Source: Cololabis saira | Taxonomy: Eukaryota > Chordata > Actinopteri > Beloniformes > Belonidae | NCBI RefSeq assembly: GCF_033807715.1 | Contig: NC_084587.1 | Location: 13,373,017-13,437,016, forward strand | DNA: 64,000 nt | Direction: 5' to 3' | In this document: piece after piece, positions 39,760-51,583 of the stretch | Layout of the letters: each line of letters opens with the position of its first letter | Numbering within the stretch: position 1 is the first letter of the stretch | Position numbers and translations under genes: made by a program | Notes under the pieces: model-generated | Databases searched by the model: none | The model's input: only the letters and a program-made list of their open reading frames with translations | Told to the model about the DNA's origin: nothing

Positions 39760-41588
39760 CAGTTTTTTCGATTGCTTACACACTAAAATTAAAAGTAGTA
39801 CACTATTAGCAAAACCTTACACTCAAGAAGCAAAACATCAGCCCATATTTGCACAACTATAAGCACATTGTCAACCTCACACTTGTTGCAAAACTCTACA
39901 CACAGTGATTTTCAAAACACTAAACACACTAAACGTACATTAGACACAAAAATCTATCATAAAGTCACTTCTTTGCAATACCAAAGCACTGACTGTCAAA
40001 TTAGCACACCGTCCAACCAGTTGGTTCAACACAGTCATCAGGTGTGCAAACACTTGTTTGCTTAAATGTAGACACAACAATCAGGTGTATCTTCACTATA
40101 GAAAGCAGCAGGTGAGCTCATTGGTCTCCAAGCACAAGAGTCAGAGAAAGACTACAGTTTTTCTCGATTGCTTTGACACATTTTGCACATCATGGGTCAA
40201 CTTTATCTAATGCTCACACCTTCTTTGCACAGCAAGAGTCCTCTCTGGCGAATCGGTTAGTAACTATTTCTCATTGCTTTCACACAATTTTCTTTGACTT
40301 TTACTGTAATACACCTTTCAAAACAGTTAACACACTTCTCACAAAGAGACACAAAACATAACTGATTTACCATGGCAACACATTGCAGACACTTTGTAGC
40401 AGCCAATTGGAACTGCTCTCTCAATTCTAAAAATGATCAGCACCTGTGTGAACTCTCTTTGCAAAACAAAGCAAGTAGTCCTCAACCTATCAAAGAGGTC
40501 AATAGCTTGAAGTTGACACCAAGCATAGATCGAGGAGGACGTGGACGAGGACATGTGGCCTGATCGTCAGGCCCGTGTCGACAATGCGTAATTTTCCTGT
40601 ATTTTTATTTTTTTCATATTTACAGGGTTTCATTTGATTGTGTTTCATTTACAGTACTTTCTTTGAGAATTGACCTTTGTTGTACTGCATATTGAACCCT
40701 GTCATTTTGATTGCTTACAGTATGTGCATATGACAAGTACTGCAATAAATATTTTTCTGTCAGAATCTTGACATTTTGTACACAGTAGAACAAATGTAAA
40801 TCAATGGTGTTGACAGGAACTTCAGCAATACAAAAACAGATCTACAATATTTCACTGTATACACATTTTCTGATTTTACTGTAAATACTCTGTGACAGTA
40901 TATTTCTAAGTTATATAACTAAGTTAGAGTGCTCAATACAAAACCCAAATTGTAGTATGTTGTCAGTTGTAAAATAGTCAATACTATGAGGGTGTTGAAC
41001 AAAAGTTGATATTGATAGCTGTGGTTTCAATTTTGTTATCCATCGTTACAGTAAATAAATGAGAAAACACACATGTTCAATTGAGAAAAAATTCTAGGTC
41101 TTGATGGAAAAGTTTGGTTTTGATGGATGTGTGACAAGTTTTGAGAAAGTGGTGTCATTCTGCAAACATCATAAAGTGTTTTGGTTATTTCAGCTTCTGT
41201 TAAGGGCTTTGTGTGAGCTGTTTTGAAAAAGTAAACTATGAATGGAAAAATGGGCCAAAACGATCAAGAAAAACTGTATATTTGTACTTTGTTGATAGTA
41301 GCCTATACTCTAATCATAGGGACGTAGAAGTGCTAAAAGTGTTTTAGGTTTATCACAGCAGAGTGTAACTCGTGCAAACAGAGTATAGTAATGTGAAACG
41401 TGTTTGTTTCATATGGTAACAAAGTGTGGTTTTTAAAAAGAAGTGTATAGTTTTTACAAGCGTGTTTAACTTTGCAAAGGATCTATAGTGTTTTGCTAAT
41501 TTGGTGTGGTGTTGTGCTAATTGTGTGTAGTGTTTTGAAACCACGGGCCCTGTTTTGAAAATCATGCTTAGGCAATCAAGAAAAACTG
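39760..41588. mobile_element. outer TA-flanked DNA element
   Basis: The left end CAGTTTTTTCGATTGCTTAC and right end (minus strand) CAGTTTTTCTTGATTGCCTA are imperfect inverted termini flanked by TA (39758-39759; 41589-41590), suggesting a Tc1/mariner superfamily element. Subterminal regions repeat phrases such as CAAAACACTAAACACAC. A similar element sits inside it at 40155-41276. I could not find coding sequence in the outer parts. Confidence 0.6.
40155..41276. mobile_element. inner TA-flanked DNA element
   Basis: The left end CAGTTTTTCTCGATTGCTTT and right end (minus) CAGTTTTTCTTGATCGTTTT are flanked by TA (40153-40154; 41277-41278). At 40527-40559 the plus frame has IDRGGRGRGHVA, like the Gly-Arg-rich start of IS630-type transposases encoded by related fish elements, followed by a stop. 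The rest of the gene is gone, so this is nonautonomous. Confidence 0.6.
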
Positions 41589-41599
41589 TAATTTATTAA

Positions 41600-43397
41600 T
41601 CTTTCAATGTACAGGCATTTTTATCCCCTCTGTTTTCAAATCTCAGACATTTGTACTGTACATCTCACATCAGTTCACGCCTCATATCACACTCACAGCT
41701 GAAAAGTTTTGTTTTGTTGTGTCCATGTGATTTATTCAAATACAACAAATTTTGCATTAAATGTTTCAGGTCTGCATGTTCTCAAAAAAAAGGAAGGTAA
41801 ACCAATTTCTTTAATCACTTTGATAGGTTTCCATTCTTTCTCACAATACTTAAGGCTAGGAAGTGTTCTGGGAATGTTTTTGTCCAATCCCTCCCTGCAA
41901 ATGTGTCTCTGGTGCAGCGTTTTACCAGGTACTGAAGAGTGCTAGACAGCTGGTACGACGTTTGGACCTATGGACCGACTCAGTGAGTACCAAAAACTTT
42001 TACTTTGGTGAAGTCCCTCCAGCAGACTCAGGAAAATTACACAAGTCCTGGATAAGATGACTGATGGTATGCTTTAATAACCGAGGAGGTGTTAAGATTG
42101 GAGCGGTGCGGGATATCCCAGCATGAGTCCAGTGTTGAACATGTTGAGAAACACATTCATCGTGTTGAGTCAGCCCAGACTGCCCCCTGTTGCTGATGGT
42201 CTTTGAAGTCCAAACCTAAGATCTGCTCCATGCTCCTTCTCCTGTCTTTGATGTTCTTTAGCTGGAGTGTGTTGCTCCAGCTCCTGTATGTGCAAACCTT
42301 TGCAATTCCTTAGCCCTGCCTTGAGTATTCATTCAGCTGGAACTGCACGTCACTGTTTCTCCAATATTTGATTTTGACTAAACAGCATTTAGTCTGTTTT
42401 GGGACGTCAGCATTCTCACATACTGTAAGTTTATACAGTACACTGAATGGAAAAGGGATCAGTGGATTGGAAAAGTGGAATTTGCATATGGAATGTTGTG
42501 TAATCAGTTTCCATGTGTGCCACAGTCATCAACAGTCTCAAAGTTGGAAACCAATAAAGGGTTAAAATGTCCTCTCGTCTTGAAACACAGAAACATAGAA
42601 AAACAAGGAGACTGAAAAGCACCTGTTTCTATTGGGTCAATGTTGCGTCACTGCCAGCCTCCTCTGTTTCTACATGTGGACTTTTGTTCATCTTTATGCT
42701 GCCTGAACAAGTGAATACATCCATGCATATACCCATACTGGGATAATAGAAACATGAGATCCCTCAGTAGGAACAGGAGATAGTGATACATGCTGTTTCT
42801 GCATCCCATGTTGCTAAGTGGTTAGGAAAATGGATACATTCATATTTTTACCTGATAACATTAACATAAAGTTATAGAATCCACACAATCTGGGATTATT
42901 TAATCCTTTTTAGCATCTAAGCGGAAACATTTATGGAATTAACACTGATCAATTCTAAACTATGATCACACTCACTATAGTCACACTCACACAAAATAGC
43001 CATAACATGCCCTGTCTCATATATAAAGTGACCGTTTGCTTGTGTTCATCTGCTTCCATAAGTTATTTATTGACATCCTGAACATGAAATTCATTAATGT
43101 ATTAAGACAAAGGTGCAAGATGATTTACAGCTCCAAAAGTTAATAGAACCTTATGAGATCACTAAATATTAATCAAGGAAAGGATGACAGAAGAAGAACA
43201 AGGAAATTAAAAGCTCAGATTGATTATCCATTTCAGAGGATAAATGACCTGGCAAATAAAAATGTCTTGAATTAAAAGTCTTTTTGTCGAGGTAAGAGAC
43301 AGTGTTTCTCAATAAATGGAGGCACATTAAATTTCACCAGCATCAACCGTCAATAGGTAGATGGGTTTACCAGCATCAAACATATTCTTCATTTACT
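41600..43397. other. no gene seen
   Basis: Moderately AT-rich sequence with short ORFs only. No recognisable termini. Confidence 0.4.
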
Positions 43398-43399
43398 TT

Positions 43400-44075
43400 T
43401 GTATTTGTATTTATTTATTTAACCTTTATTTAACCAGGTCGGTCCCATTGAGATAAAATGACTTATTTTTCAAGGGAAGCCTGGCCAGAGAAACATTACA
43501 AGTGCAACAATTAAAAAACAGACACCACCAACTCACTCAATAAAATAAATAAATTAAATACTCAACACTTAACAAGATAAATAAAAATGTATGCTAGGTT
43601 AAAACACAAGATTAAGAATTTACATTAAAACAACAACAAGTGTGAAAAGTAGCTGCTGTAAGATCCTTCATACAGCTTTTAAAATGTCCAACAGTGATGA
43701 GATCCTTCAGATGTAGTGTCTTCTGTAGGGAGTTCCAGGCAGCAGGTACAGAGTACTTAAAACAGTGTTTACCTAGTTCGGAATGCACCTTTGGCACGTT
43801 TAGTCGATATAAATCATTGGAACGTAAGCAGTAATTGCTGTGGGTTCTGGAAATGTAGTTGCATAAATAATATGGGAGTAAACCAAGGATTGCTTTATTG
43901 ATAAAACTGTACCAGTGGATGAGACGGCGACGGCGTGTCGTCAAAGACGCCCGTTCAACTCTATCATATAAGGTGCAGTGGTGAGTGAGGGCTCTGCAAC
44001 CAGTGATGAACCTGAAGGCACCATCGTACACTGGATCCAGAGACTGCAAACAATTCACTGAGGCATTCATATATA
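43400..44075 (-). pseudogene. LINE C-terminus and 3' end (minus strand)
   Basis: The 152-codon minus frame (43612-44070) reads LDPVYDGAFRFITGCRALTH, HCTLYDRVERASLTTRRRR, INKAILGLLPYYLCNYIS, RSNDLYRLNVPKVHSELG, FKYSVPAAWNSLQKTLHLKD and GHFKSCMKDL. This is the C-terminal region of a fish LINE reverse transcriptase (F-I-T-G...HHC-x-L-Y; R-S-x-D; V-P-x-V-x-x-E-x-G-K). The 3' UTR ends on the minus strand with TCTCAATGGGACCGACCTGG, then TTAAATAAAGG and short (AAAT)n units at 43398-43440. It is 5'-truncated but otherwise little damaged. Confidence 0.75.
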
Positions 44076-44079
44076 ATCA

Positions 44080-44654
44080 AGCATAGAGAGAAAAATGGCA
44101 GAAACCACCTTTTTCCTGGCAGTAAAAGAAAAACAAGTTCTGTGACGAAAGAAGAATCCCAGTTTCAACCCTAATGGTATTTTTTTTAGGAAGTAGGAAG
44201 TGTACCGTAGAGCACAGTCCCTGGGTTTTCTTCCAAAGTGATCAGAATAAAATATTTAACAAAATTATTTTAACAAAAAGAAAACAAAAAAACTTCCAAA
44301 GTAAGGTTGTTTTTTAAACAACCTTACCCTGTGACCCCGTATGGGATTAAGTATACTGTAGGAAACGGACGGATGGAAATAAAATCTTAGCCAAGTTTAA
44401 TTGGCCCTTCAATCAAATCAGACAGAAAATGACTGCACAATAAAATACATAACAAATTAATAAATGAATAAAAAAGCCAGACATTTCTAAAAGAAACTTT
44501 TATTTCTTCTTATTGTTTTCTGCATTCAGGATACTCACTGGTCCCAACCACAGCAGGGTTCAGAGTAAATACATAGTTTCCACCAAGAAAGAAAGAAAGA
44601 AAGAAATTCTCTTTAGGGATTGATAAAGCATTATTCGTCACAGTTTTGGATTTT
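44080..44654. other. no gene seen
   Basis: Unassigned. Has a short palindrome AAGGTTGTTTTTTAAACAACCTT at about 44302-44324 and a (GAAA)n tract near 44587. Confidence 0.4.
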
Positions 44655-44824
44655 TGTCACAGTTTGACTTCTCATGTTCCCATCTGCCCTGATACATTTT
44701 GCACGTATATCTTGTCTTGTTTTTCCCTTGCTCCCTGCAGATCCGTCTTCCCGCTTAGAAATAAACAAATAAAAATTGTGCATATTTCCAGGTTTTCTTC
44801 CACCTGCTCCCTACTCTCATGACA
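44655..44824 (+). mobile_element. shortened solo LTR
   Basis: Starts TGTCACAGTTTGACTTCTCA, has CATCTGCCCTGAT, an AAATAAAC and ends CTCCCTACTCTCATGACA. The order matches the LTR at 28112 and the minus-strand LTR at 45457, with internal deletion. No TSD seen. Confidence 0.55.
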
Positions 44825-45451
44825 GACCAGTGTCATTTGCAGACATCATAGTCCATGAAAACTTCTGTCTGATCTCATTTCTCAACCTATCATCCCCATG
44901 GCAAACAAGAAGGGGTTCAGAGCGGCTAGTCATGCAGTACATCAGGTCTGCCCTCCCCCCTAACCTGGTCCCTTTACAGTTTGCATAATTACTAAAAAGG
45001 ATATTAATATGTCACCTAGTATGCTCCAACTCCTGATTGATTTAAGGCATATATATGTAAATATACATATCGATTACACGAAAGTAACATGTCCATACTA
45101 TCTATGTATAGAAATATACGTTCATGTATTGTTAAATACTCAAACATATGTAAATGTAACAATATGAACTCAAATTCATGCAGTCAATCACACAGTACAT
45201 ACACATGTTTATACATATTAATTGTTACATTAAAAAATGTGTGTATAACACTTATTTGAGAGAAGATACATGTCAAAAGTTCCTTTATTTTATGTTATGT
45301 TTATGTAATAATTGCTTGGGGGTCATGTTCTGGGTCTCTGGAAAGCATCTATAGACAACCTCTGTTGTAATAAACGCTATATAAATAAAATTTAATTGAA
45401 TTTAGATATTGTATGTTGTGTGCTGTGTACTTCATGATGCTTCATGGTTGA
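44825..45451. other. no gene seen
   Basis: AT-rich DNA with many ATA/TGTAA repeats, no assignable feature. Confidence 0.4.
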
Positions 45452-45456
45452 CACAT

Positions 45457-45795
45457 TGTCACAACTGTGGTTGATAGGAGCCACATGTAGGAGACCAGGA
45501 GTTCCACAATTAGTGATTTATTAGCTTAAAATCAAAGAAAACCACTGCTTAGCAGGATTTCAAAACCAGAGCTAAAACATGAATCCAAACTACAAAAACC
45601 TGACATGGCACAATGAGGGACGAACAAGTACGGACCAGCAGGGAGCAAGGGAGAGACAAGACAGAAGGTTTGACGAGACACAGGTGCAAACAATCAGGGC
45701 AATCAGGGCTGGGAACCAGGGAAGTCAAAACAGAACTGAAACACAAAGAAACAGGGTTTTAAAATAATACAGGAACTAAATAACCAAACTTGACA
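45457..45795 (-). mobile_element. solo LTR, 5-bp TSD
   Basis: On the minus strand it begins TGTCAAGTTTGGTTATTTAG, contains CCCTGATTGTTTGCACCTGT and an AATAAA, and ends GTGGTTCTATCAA-like sequence and GTTGTGACA. CACAT flanks it at 45452-45456 and 45796-45800. TG..CA ends, 339-bp length and a 5-bp duplication identify a solo LTR of a Ty3/Gypsy-like family, left by recombination between two LTRs. No internal region remains. Confidence 0.8.
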
Positions 45796-45817
45796 CACAT
45801 TAGTATAGATGCATATA

Positions 45818-46183
45818 CAGGACTGTCTCAGAAAATTAGAATATTGTGATAAAGTTCTTTATATTCTGTAATGCAATTAAAAAACAAAAATGTCATACAT
45901 TCTGGATTCATTACAAATCAACTGAAATATTGCAAGCCTTCTATTATTTTAATATTGCTGATTATGGTTTACAGTTTAAGATTAAGATACCCAGAATATT
46001 CTATTTTTTTGAGATAGGATATTTGAGTTTTCTTAAGCTGTAAGCCATGATCAGCAATATTAAAATAATAAAAGGCTTGCAATATTTCAGTTGATTTGTA
46101 ATGAATCCAGAACGTATGACATTTTTGCATTACAGAAAATAAAGGACTTTATCACAATATTCTAATTTTCTGAGACAGTCCTA
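45818..46183. mobile_element. palindromic Tc1-type MITE
   Basis: The left half from CAGGACTGTCTCAGAAAATT and the right half ending AATTTTCTGAGACAGTCCTA are near-exact inverted copies for about 160 bases each, including GGATTCATTACAAATCAACT. TA is present at both ends. The arms match the long inverted repeats of fish Tc1 elements whose transposase gene is absent here. Confidence 0.85.
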
Positions 46184-46184
46184 T

Positions 46185-46186
<2 letters not shown>

Positions 46187-46257
<71 letters not shown>

Positions 46258-46317
46258 CACAGACATATGTACTATACATACATACATACATACATACATA
46301 CATACATACATACATAA
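46187..46317. repeat. (AC)n and (ATAC)n microsatellites
   Basis: About 36 AC units with one interruption near 46251, then about ten CATA units from 46275 to 46317, beside the Tc1-type MITE. Confidence 0.95.
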
Positions 46318-48717
46318 AGACACAAACATAAATGTACACCTACATACATATACTTACTGTATGTATGAAAAACGGTTGTGTTGAACCTGTACCAGTGCTA
46401 TTTCTATTCTCGCACTATGGTAAATCACTTTCTTATCACTACAAGGCTACAGTGCTTCTAAACATCACATCTCTAGTTGGGACACTTGAGATGACCACAG
46501 TGCATGGTGATATGGGAGAAAGAGCACACTGGTGCAGATTAGTTCCCATAAGCTTTGACTTAGCCTTCGAACTTCCTGGATCCCGAGGGGCTTCTGAATG
46601 AGTGTCGGCTGAGACAATACACAAACTGCTGAGAGTAGAAGACATGCAAATTAGAAGGCAGGCCAAAAAAATGAAAGAATCAGAAAATAAAAATGCACAA
46701 ACAAACTGGGGTTTCTGTGTGTTCTTCCAATGGACCAGCAACCAAAACATGAACCAACGGGAGGTTGAGGAGGAGGGAGGGAAATGAAACTGCAAGCTGC
46801 ATCTTATCCAGCTTGCTTATATTAAATGCTTGACTTCCAGAAGAGAGTTGACACAACAGCAGCAAAACAAGTATTTCCTCAGGCAAAGGAGAAGTTCGGG
46901 GATAGCCAAGATCTTTTAAAAACATGACTGAAGATTGTACTTTGGGATCAGCAGACATTGATGATGGTCACTGAAGGGGAAGGGTATGGTGTACTTTCCT
47001 GCTTGAAAGATAACAGTGAATCACATTGCCATAAATTCTCAAGTAACTTCCTTCCATTTATTAAATTCTGCAACTCCATTAGCTGCTTAATGCTACCAGC
47101 TCAACCCATCCTCCCTGAGATATGAGCATGATGCAATTCTTTTGTTCAAATTTAAATCACAGCTTGTGTTCTGCACATGATTTTAATTGCGAGTGGAAAA
47201 GAATTCAGCAGAAAGGACATCTACACATCTTCCAATTATACACATTAAAACACAAAGGGTGTAAATTGCAATCCTGTTGGGATTTGAGGAGAAAAATGCA
47301 CGCTCTTCCTTGACACTTGCAATTTATGTTCTTTGGCTGCAATTGCTTTCATGAGAGTTCCCATCCATTTCACAAATCATCTACGCTCATGACCAGGGCT
47401 GTCATCCCTTCATTACCACAGGGATACAAATCATGCATAAATCTCTCACATGGGTTTCTTTGACACTAGTCTTTGCCAAAAGGTCTTGTGCTACTTGTCC
47501 TAAAGGATTTTATGAGAAGAACTTTTCAACTAACATATGATTGTTTTGTAAGGCGAGCTATGATGCCTGTTCCAATGTGGCTTGTTGCATGTGGGACTAC
47601 TTATTCTACAATAAACCTGAACCATCAATGATAACATCTCTGCATGTACACCTGTCGTTTACAATCCCTATCTTTTGGTATCAAACCCTCCTTTACAAAG
47701 CAATAAAAATCATTGAGACATATAAAGTTCCGGTCTTTGTTCTGTTCATCTGATTTGCTCCCCAATGAATTTGCAGGCAATATTGTTAATCTCTCGAATT
47801 TAATTGGGCTGCACAAGATATGGAGCGGTAAAAGATGGTACTCACCCACCTTGTCTATGTTGATTTGGGATAAGAAGGTAAATAAATATCGGTCTCAAAG
47901 AAACATGTCTTTCTTTTGTGCTTGTAAAAACGTCAGTTCAAAATCCACTCAAGAGGGGGTTATAACCACTGAAAGGAAACTGCTCCTGAATGATGAAAAC
48001 ACATCGTTTGTAGTCCAGGCGTTTCTTCCATAATATCTCTCCCCACCATATGGCTAGTTTTACAATGCCTCAAAGTGTTAGAGCGGAGCTCGCTTGGCAC
48101 CATTTTAGTATTGAGTATTTTATGCCAACAAATGATGCATCCGGGCTGTGGACTGTTGACTTTGCTTGTCCAGTGGAAGTCATGATACAGATAAGTCATG
48201 AAACTGCAGATGGGCAGTTTTTCTCTCTTCCTTTCAGGCAAAAGGACATCTGCACTGGTGGATAGTTGTGTTTAGCTTCATACAAGAAAGCAATGTCTTT
48301 TCGGCTTTTGTTTTCCTCCTGGCTGTCAGTCAAAGCCATTGATGTGTCACATTTGAACAATTCCCACCTTGCAGAAACTGCGGTTCTAGTTGATATACTG
48401 TATCTTTAAAAGTTCTTTCACGTAGGAAGTAAACATGCCTTTGTTGTGAATGTGTGCATAGTCCTGACATAGGAAAGGAAAAATTGTTTATTTTTCTTTT
48501 GGTACATATGCATTTTGCCGTAATAGCGTATACGGTCATGGCACATCATTTTGGGCATCATAAAGTAAAATTTTAAATTTGTAGTCTCAATACAAAGACC
48601 AAGGTTGGACCTGTAGACTCAATAGTTCATGCTAGGCAAGTTCAACTTGGCAGCATTTAGAGGACAGAAGGATAACATTTGGTCTTTCAGCTACTGGAAC
48701 CACAACGTACTTGCTGA
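46318..48717. other. no gene seen
   Basis: 2.4 kb without recognisable transposon ends. Several 60-118-codon ORFs lie on both strands without domains or exon-like borders that I could pair. The stretch 47750-48250 is of mixed composition and could be conserved noncoding DNA. Confidence 0.4.
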
Positions 48718-48718
48718 C

Positions 48719-48794
<76 letters not shown>
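48718..48794. repeat. (GATA)n microsatellite, left part
   Basis: About 19 GATA units up to the border of the hAT-like element. The repeat resumes at 49741. Confidence 0.95.
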
Positions 48795-49740
48795 TAGGGG
48801 TGTAACGGTACACGTATTTGTATTGAACCGTTCGGTATAGCGTGTTCGGTTCGGAACGGAGGCGTACCGAACGAGTTTCCACACGGACATATTAAGTAGA
48901 GGACCGCACGTTGTGGAGCAGAGCGCTCACACCGAGAAACAACAAGCAACAGTTGTAGCCGACGTCATGGCTAATGCCGCTAGTATTGGCAATAACCCGT
49001 GCTTATTAATCACAAAACACAGGTTAAACATCATGACCAAATCCGCTCCGACCCGGTGTGTCAGTATCAGCGCAGACAGACTGCAGCTTTGCCTGAATTA
49101 TTGTTCTGCGTTAAATCGACGGCGTAGGGGTGCGGTGCGGTGTGCGTCGCCGCGTACCCTACGCCGTCGGTTCTGCGTTGGTGTGACGCGGAACCATAAA
49201 TCAGCCACCGGGAGCAAGGGCTCGCTGGGTTGATGTTGATCCGCGGACCAAACTTGTTAAGGAGCATCAAACTCACTCTTATCTACGCAGAAATAACGCT
49301 AAAATATAAAGCAGGCGTCCCAAAGTGTGATCTATGGTGAAATAGGAAAATTAAGATGTGTACGCTATATGTGTAGGCTGTTCCCACTGTTCCCTTTAGT
49401 TCTGCAGCGCAGCTTGAATGTTTATGTGTGAATGCACCAAGCGGCGAGATATTGGCGTCGGGACGCCCGTGACGCTTTCAGTGTGAACGCAGGGTTATAA
49501 ATGTTATTTAATCTGAGCAACAACTTTAAACTGTTCAGTGTTGCAACTGTTCAATTTTGCACATCAGGGAGATATTTTTTTTTAAGTCTGAGCCCATGTT
49601 ATTTTGTGTGTGTGTAATAAACAACTAGCACGTTTATATTTTGCATTTTGTTTTCTTACTGTACCGAAAATGAACCGAACCGTGCCCTCCAAACCGAGGT
49701 ACGTACCGAACCGAGATTTTTGTGTACCGTTACACCCCTA
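48795..49740. mobile_element. hAT-like element inside GATA repeat
   Basis: The inverted termini TAGGGGTGTAACGGTACAC are identical at both ends (19 bp). Flanks are GATA repeat on both sides, so the expected 8-bp duplication (ATAGATAG) cannot be told from the repeat. Subterminal CCGAACCG/CGGTTCGG motifs recur. The interior contains an AGGCTGATTTATGG-family copy (49093) and no transposase frame. Confidence 0.75.
49093..49206. mobile_element. AGGCTGATTTATGG-family MITE
   Basis: Starts GCCTGAATTATTGTTCTGCG and ends CGGAACCATAAATCAGCC, with the usual CpG-rich inverted interior (CGCCGCGTACCCTACGCCG). In opposite orientation to the 8738 copy. No clear 3-bp duplication. Confidence 0.75.
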
Positions 49741-49778
<38 letters not shown>

Positions 49779-49779
49779 T
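49741..49779. repeat. (GATA)n microsatellite, right part
   Basis: About nine further units, in register with the left part across the inserted element. Confidence 0.95.
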
Positions 49780-51420
49780 ATTAAAATACCTGAGATAAAA
49801 TATTTATAAAATACTGGTGTGGTGTAAACAAGCTCTAAAGTGATAGAGCAACCATTATTTAAAAGTTAGAATAACCACAATTCCACATGAAAGCACATTT
49901 TTGCTTACAATGGGGAGGTTTTTCTCCTTGCATTACTGACGCTTACTGATGTGAAAGACATTCTGGCAATGATGTAGATTTAGATTTGGAGGTAGGGACA
50001 TGTCCTTTCTAATAATTTGAATTGGCAAAATCGTCTCCACTATTACCTAAGCAAATGTTTACTCTCTCTGTGAGTGAAAGTACATTTATGAGAAATGTGC
50101 AATAATATCTTCAAAACAACTAGTTAAGGCAATTTCGACTGGCTGAAGAAAATAATTCTTTCTAAAGGGCCTCTCCACAGTGGGCTCTGTGCTTAACTGT
50201 TTCAGCATCCAGCTCAGTGCAACACATGGGACGCGCCGTCCATGCCTCAGTGCTGCTCCCTCCTGCAGGCTGTCAAACTTCTCATTAGGAACTGAAAACA
50301 GTCAGCGTAGCATAAACAAAAACCCTTTTAACTCCTGTCTGTGTTTGAGGATATCATGGACCCTCACCGTCTTCCTCTTGGCGGAATCTTGTCTTCTTCT
50401 TGTCAAAACAACGACAGCCAGGGTTTTTCACTGGCAGGTAGAAGAAAAATGTTACAACTAAAAAACATTTAAGATTTACTAACCACATCCTGGAAAGCTT
50501 TTTGTTCTGGCCCTTCAAAAAATACAATTTGCATTGAGTATCTCCTGCTCTGCTCCTTCTGAGACAAGCAGCACATACTGCATCCAGAAAGGCCTTTTTA
50601 TGTTCCCATGAGGCACACAGCGCTTTGGACCAGAGGTAACGAGGTAAGTTAGTGCCATCTGCAGCTGTCTGTCCTGATTATTTCCCCCTATTTTCCCTTG
50701 CAGGACTCATAAATTTGATCATTTCTACCCTTTTTTGCATTTTGTAGATGTGTTGCAAAAAGGAAGAGTAAGGGATGGGCGATTTTTCACTGCGTGGAGC
50801 ACAGTTAATAGTAAAATTGGTCGACTATCATTAGGCAGCTGCTACAACAGTTCAAAATTATAATCTTCCCTCTAAAAAAGGCTAATTTTATGTTTGGAAC
50901 AGCATGCGATCGTGGTAAAGTTCCAGCAAACTCTGGTTTGGTTCATCTGTCAGCTTGCAATCAGTTTGGTAGCGCTAGAAATGAAATGAGGTAATGTAGG
51001 CTATTCACAATAACATTTCCATGTATGATTCATGTCGCTGCTGCTATGCCAATGGAGAGTGGTATTCTGAAGAAATAAATACATCAGGGTTTCAGATGAA
51101 TTTGAAATTACATATTAGTCCATCAAAAGTTAAGTGGATTTCAAGTTCAAACATCTTATCCATCAATGCATTTGCGGCAGATAGAAGCTCAGAAACCCAT
51201 AACCGATCTTGCAAAGTAGGTTGAGGGAGAAGCAGTTGAACCTTCAGTTCAAGTTGAGGTTTTATTATGCTACTGCTAAATGTATTTAAATAAAGATTGA
51301 TTGCAAAGTGCTAGTTTATCATATAACCATAGTCTGCACATTTATTGCCATTGTCATTATAACAGGATGTAACAGAACATTTTACCATACCAACTGTATT
51401 CATAAAGCAGTTTAAACCTG
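49780..51420. other. no gene seen
   Basis: Unassigned. The 93-codon ORF at 50180 has no recognisable domain and no flanking splice signals that I trust. Confidence 0.4.
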
Positions 51421-51583
51421 CGCCAGCTACCATCCAGGGTGAGGAGGTGGAGAGAGTGGACTGTTGGGGTCCACATCAACAATAGACTGGACTGGACTCA
51501 CAAGGAAAGGCCAGAGCAGGATGTTCTTCGTGAGGAGGCTGAGCTTGTTTGGTGTTTGCAGTGGCCTTCTCTAGAGTCTAGAC

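Noticed and set aside
43612..44070. 152-codon minus ORF as a host gene
   Set aside because: Its residues match the C-terminus of a fish LINE reverse transcriptase, and it is followed by a LINE 3' end.
44302..44324. Short palindrome as a terminator hairpin
   Set aside because: Hairpin terminators are bacterial; here it is a short AT-centred palindrome without context.
48718..48794. GATA array considered as CRISPR-like repeats
   Set aside because: The units are 4 bp without spacers and the DNA is eukaryotic; it is a microsatellite.
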